Source of the DNA: Erythrobacter sp. | Lineage (GTDB): Bacteria; Pseudomonadota; Alphaproteobacteria; Sphingomonadales; Sphingomonadaceae | Assembly (NCBI GenBank): GCA_030731635.1 | Contig: JANQTR010000122.1 | Span: 1-16,159 of the forward strand | Reading direction: 5' to 3' | DNA: 16,159 nt | In this document: piece after piece, positions 14,753 through 16,159 of the stretch | Position numbering within the stretch: position 1 is the first letter of the stretch | How the letters are laid out: every line of letters starts with the position of its first letter | Position numbers and translations under genes: made by a program | The notes under the pieces: model-generated | What the model was told of the DNA's origin: nothing | Databases searched by the model: none | Seen by the model: only the letters and a program-made list of their open reading frames with translations

Positions 14753-15582
14753 TGCCCAGGATCGCGGTCTTGCAGATGTGTTCGGGGGTTGATCCGCACA
14801 CAAACTATGCCGTGATCGAACAGGCCGCTCATGATGCGCGGGCGGGCGGGGCGGTGATGCTGTTCACCCCGGAAATGTCGCTGCTGATTGACCGCGATCG
14901 CAAGCGCGCCGCGCCGCATATTGTGGCGCAGGATGCATCGCCGTTTGTGCCGATGCTGGCAAACCTTGCCGGGCAGACCGGGCTGACCATCGCGCTCGGA
15001 TCGATGGCGGTTGCAGCAGCGGCCGGCGGAAAAAATGCCAATCGGTCAATGGTGTTTGCGCCGGGCTGCGCGGCCCCAGTCACCTATGACAAAATCCACA
15101 TGTTTGACGTCGATCTGGCCAGTGGGGAAAGCTGGCGGGAGAGCAATGCCTATGAAGCGGGCACAGCGGTGGTCACGGTCGAGCATACGCCGCTCGGACG
15201 GCTCGGCCTTACCGTCTGCTACGACCTTAGGTTCCCTGCGCTGTTCGGTGCGCTTGGTGACCGGCGCTGTGATGTGATCGCGGTGCCCGCCGCCTTTACC
15301 AAGCCTACCGGGGCTGCACATTGGCACATCATGCTGCGCGCCCGCGCGATTGAGGCGAGCGCCTTTGTCATCGCCGCAGCGCAAGTGGGCACGCATGAAG
15401 ACGGACGCACAACGTATGGCCACAGTCTCGTGATTGATCCTTGGGGCGAAGTGCTGATCGACATGGGCGGCGAGGCGCCGGGTTTGGGGTTCTGCGACAT
15501 TGATCTGGAACGGATTTCAGCCGTGCGCGCGCAGGTGCCCGCGCTTGCCAACCGCCGTATGATCCCCACATTATCGATATGA
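14752..15582 (+). CDS. Carbon-nitrogen hydrolase, Nit1/deaminated-glutathione amidase-like
   Basis: This 276-residue nitrilase-superfamily enzyme has the catalytic triad Glu41 (LFTPEMS), Lys114 (TYDKIHMFDVD) and Cys156 (LGLTVCYDLRFP). KIHMFDVD, GESWRESNAYEAG and TGAAHWHIMLRARAIE are typical of the Nit1/NIT2-like branch. Characterised members hydrolyse deaminated glutathione or omega-amides such as 2-oxoglutaramate, a metabolite-repair role. The neighbouring glutaredoxin gene makes a glutathione-linked substrate attractive, but this is inference. It overlaps grxC by one base and the DUF1178 gene by four (ATGA). Confidence 0.92.
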   Translation: MPRIAVLQMCSGVDPHTNYAVIEQAAHDARAGGAVMLFTPEMSLLIDRDRKRAAPHIVAQDASPFVPMLANLAGQTGLTIALGSMAVAAAAGGKNANRSMVFAPGCAAPVTYDKIHMFDVDLASGESWRESNAYEAGTAVVTVEHTPLGRLGLTVCYDLRFPALFGALGDRRCDVIAVPAAFTKPTGAAHWHIMLRARAIEASAFVIAAAQVGTHEDGRTTYGHSLVIDPWGEVLIDMGGEAPGLGFCDIDLERISAVRAQVPALANRRMIPTLSI

Positions 15583-16049
15583 TTGTATTCGACCTTTCCT
15601 GCAGCGTTGGCCACCGGTTCGAAGGCTGGTTCAGCTCGTCCGCCGATTATGAAGCGCAACAGGCGCGCGGGTTCCTTGCGTGCCCGACCTGCGGTTCGGC
15701 TGAGGTAAGCAAGGCGCCGATGGCCCCGGCGGTGCCGGCGAAAGGCAACGCCCAGCGCGAAACGCGCCCAGCTGGTGCGCCGCAACAGCAGCTCGCCAAC
15801 ACGCCCATGACGCCGCAGATGCAAAAGGCGCTGAAAACGCTGGCCAAGGCGCAGGCCAAGGCGTTGGAAAACAGCACCTGGGTGGGCGATAAATTCGCCG
15901 AGGAAACCCGCAAGATGCATTATGGCGAACGGGACGACGCGCCGATCCACGGGCAGGCAAGCCTTGCCGAAGCAAAGGCGCTGATCGACGAAGGCGTGCC
16001 GGTCGCGCCATTACCGTTCCCGGTTGCGCCGCCGGATAAACTCAATTGA
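15579..16049 (+). CDS. DUF1178-family protein with a possible N-terminal zinc-binding motif
   Basis: The 156-residue product matches the DUF1178 family by its start, MIVFDLSCSVGHRFEGWFSS, and its CPTCGS motif. Cys8, His12, Cys35 and Cys38 are spaced like a zinc ribbon. The centre (about 48-70) is Ala/Pro-rich, and the rest is charged and helical (MTPQMQKALKTLAKAQAKALE), ending with the family's VGDKFAEETRKMHYGE and EAKALIDEGVPVAPLPFP. The function is unknown. Coupling to the amidase (ATGA) and glutaredoxin suggests a shared context in which this protein follows a nitrilase-like enzyme. Confidence 0.9.
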   Translation: MIVFDLSCSVGHRFEGWFSSSADYEAQQARGFLACPTCGSAEVSKAPMAPAVPAKGNAQRETRPAGAPQQQLANTPMTPQMQKALKTLAKAQAKALENSTWVGDKFAEETRKMHYGERDDAPIHGQASLAEAKALIDEGVPVAPLPFPVAPPDKLN

Positions 16050-16082
16050 TCGTCTGGCCTGCCCTGCTAAGAAACGCAGCGG

Positions 16083-16159
16083 GACCCCGTAGCTCAGCCG
16101 GATAGAGCACCAGATTCCTAATCTGGGGGCCGCGCGTTCGAATCGCGCCGGGGTCACCA
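16083..16159 (+). tRNA. tRNA-Arg (anticodon CCT)
   Basis: All 77 bases fit the cloverleaf: acceptor GACCCCG/CGGGGTC, D-arm GCTC-AGCCGGATA-GAGC, anticodon stem CCAGA/TCTGG with loop TTCCTAA (anticodon CCT, reads AGG), and T-arm GCGCG-TTCGAAT-CGCGC. CCA is encoded. It begins 33 bases after the DUF1178 stop on the same strand, and the window ends at its last base. Confidence 0.97.

Overview
The window is ordinary, gene-dense, GC-rich chromosome of an alphaproteobacterium, most likely a member of the Sphingomonadales (Sphingomonas/Erythrobacter-like). This rests on protein flavour, on the orders tpiA-secG-pyrG and trp-moaC-moeA-lexA-comEC, on a GAAC-N7-GAAC SOS box of the alphaproteobacterial type in front of lexA, and on a palindromic repeat of a kind I associate with sphingomonad intergenic DNA. 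No phage, IS element, CRISPR array or integrase is visible.

Left part (1-10075). The tail of a ComEC/Rec2-type protein (plus strand) converges on lexA (minus strand); a compound hairpin with a T-rich tail lies between them. From about 10075 down to 1592 there is one long minus-strand block: ppiD-like periplasmic folding factor, trpE, a phosphodiester-glycosidase lipoprotein, trpG, trpD, trpC, moaC, moeA. Most junctions are 4-base start/stop overlaps (ATGA, GTGA, TTGA). The exceptions are the 18-base ppiD-trpE gap and an 83-base trpD-trpC gap that holds the palindromic repeat. The block makes both anthranilate synthase subunits plus the next tryptophan enzymes TrpD and TrpC (TrpF and TrpBA are not here), and adds two molybdenum-cofactor steps. 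The lipoprotein gene is the odd member: it sits between the two anthranilate synthase subunit genes and is coupled to both. lexA follows moeA after a 205-base gap with its own SOS-controlled promoter and a structured leader.

Middle (10076-13382). A divergent promoter region separates ppiD from the plus-strand genes tpiA (glycolysis), secG (protein export) and pyrG (CTP synthesis), all complete with intact catalytic residues.

The 455 bases after pyrG (13383-13837) hold no convincing gene but much structure. In order: a 27-base AT-rich near-perfect palindrome, a two-tier hairpin, a perfect TATAAT box, a series of stem-loops, and a strong GCAA-capped intrinsic terminator on the plus strand. I read the second half as a candidate small RNA gene of about 180 nt that I cannot assign to a known family.

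Right part (13838-16159). A small heat-shock protein gene (minus) has a leader that folds as a textbook ROSE RNA thermometer: a UUGCU element with bulged G faces the Shine-Dalgarno. A plausible RpoH promoter lies upstream. Divergent from it is a tightly coupled plus-strand trio: a CPFC glutaredoxin, a nitrilase-superfamily amidase resembling deaminated-glutathione amidase, and a DUF1178 zinc-ribbon-like protein. The window ends exactly at the encoded CCA of a tRNA-Arg(CCT).
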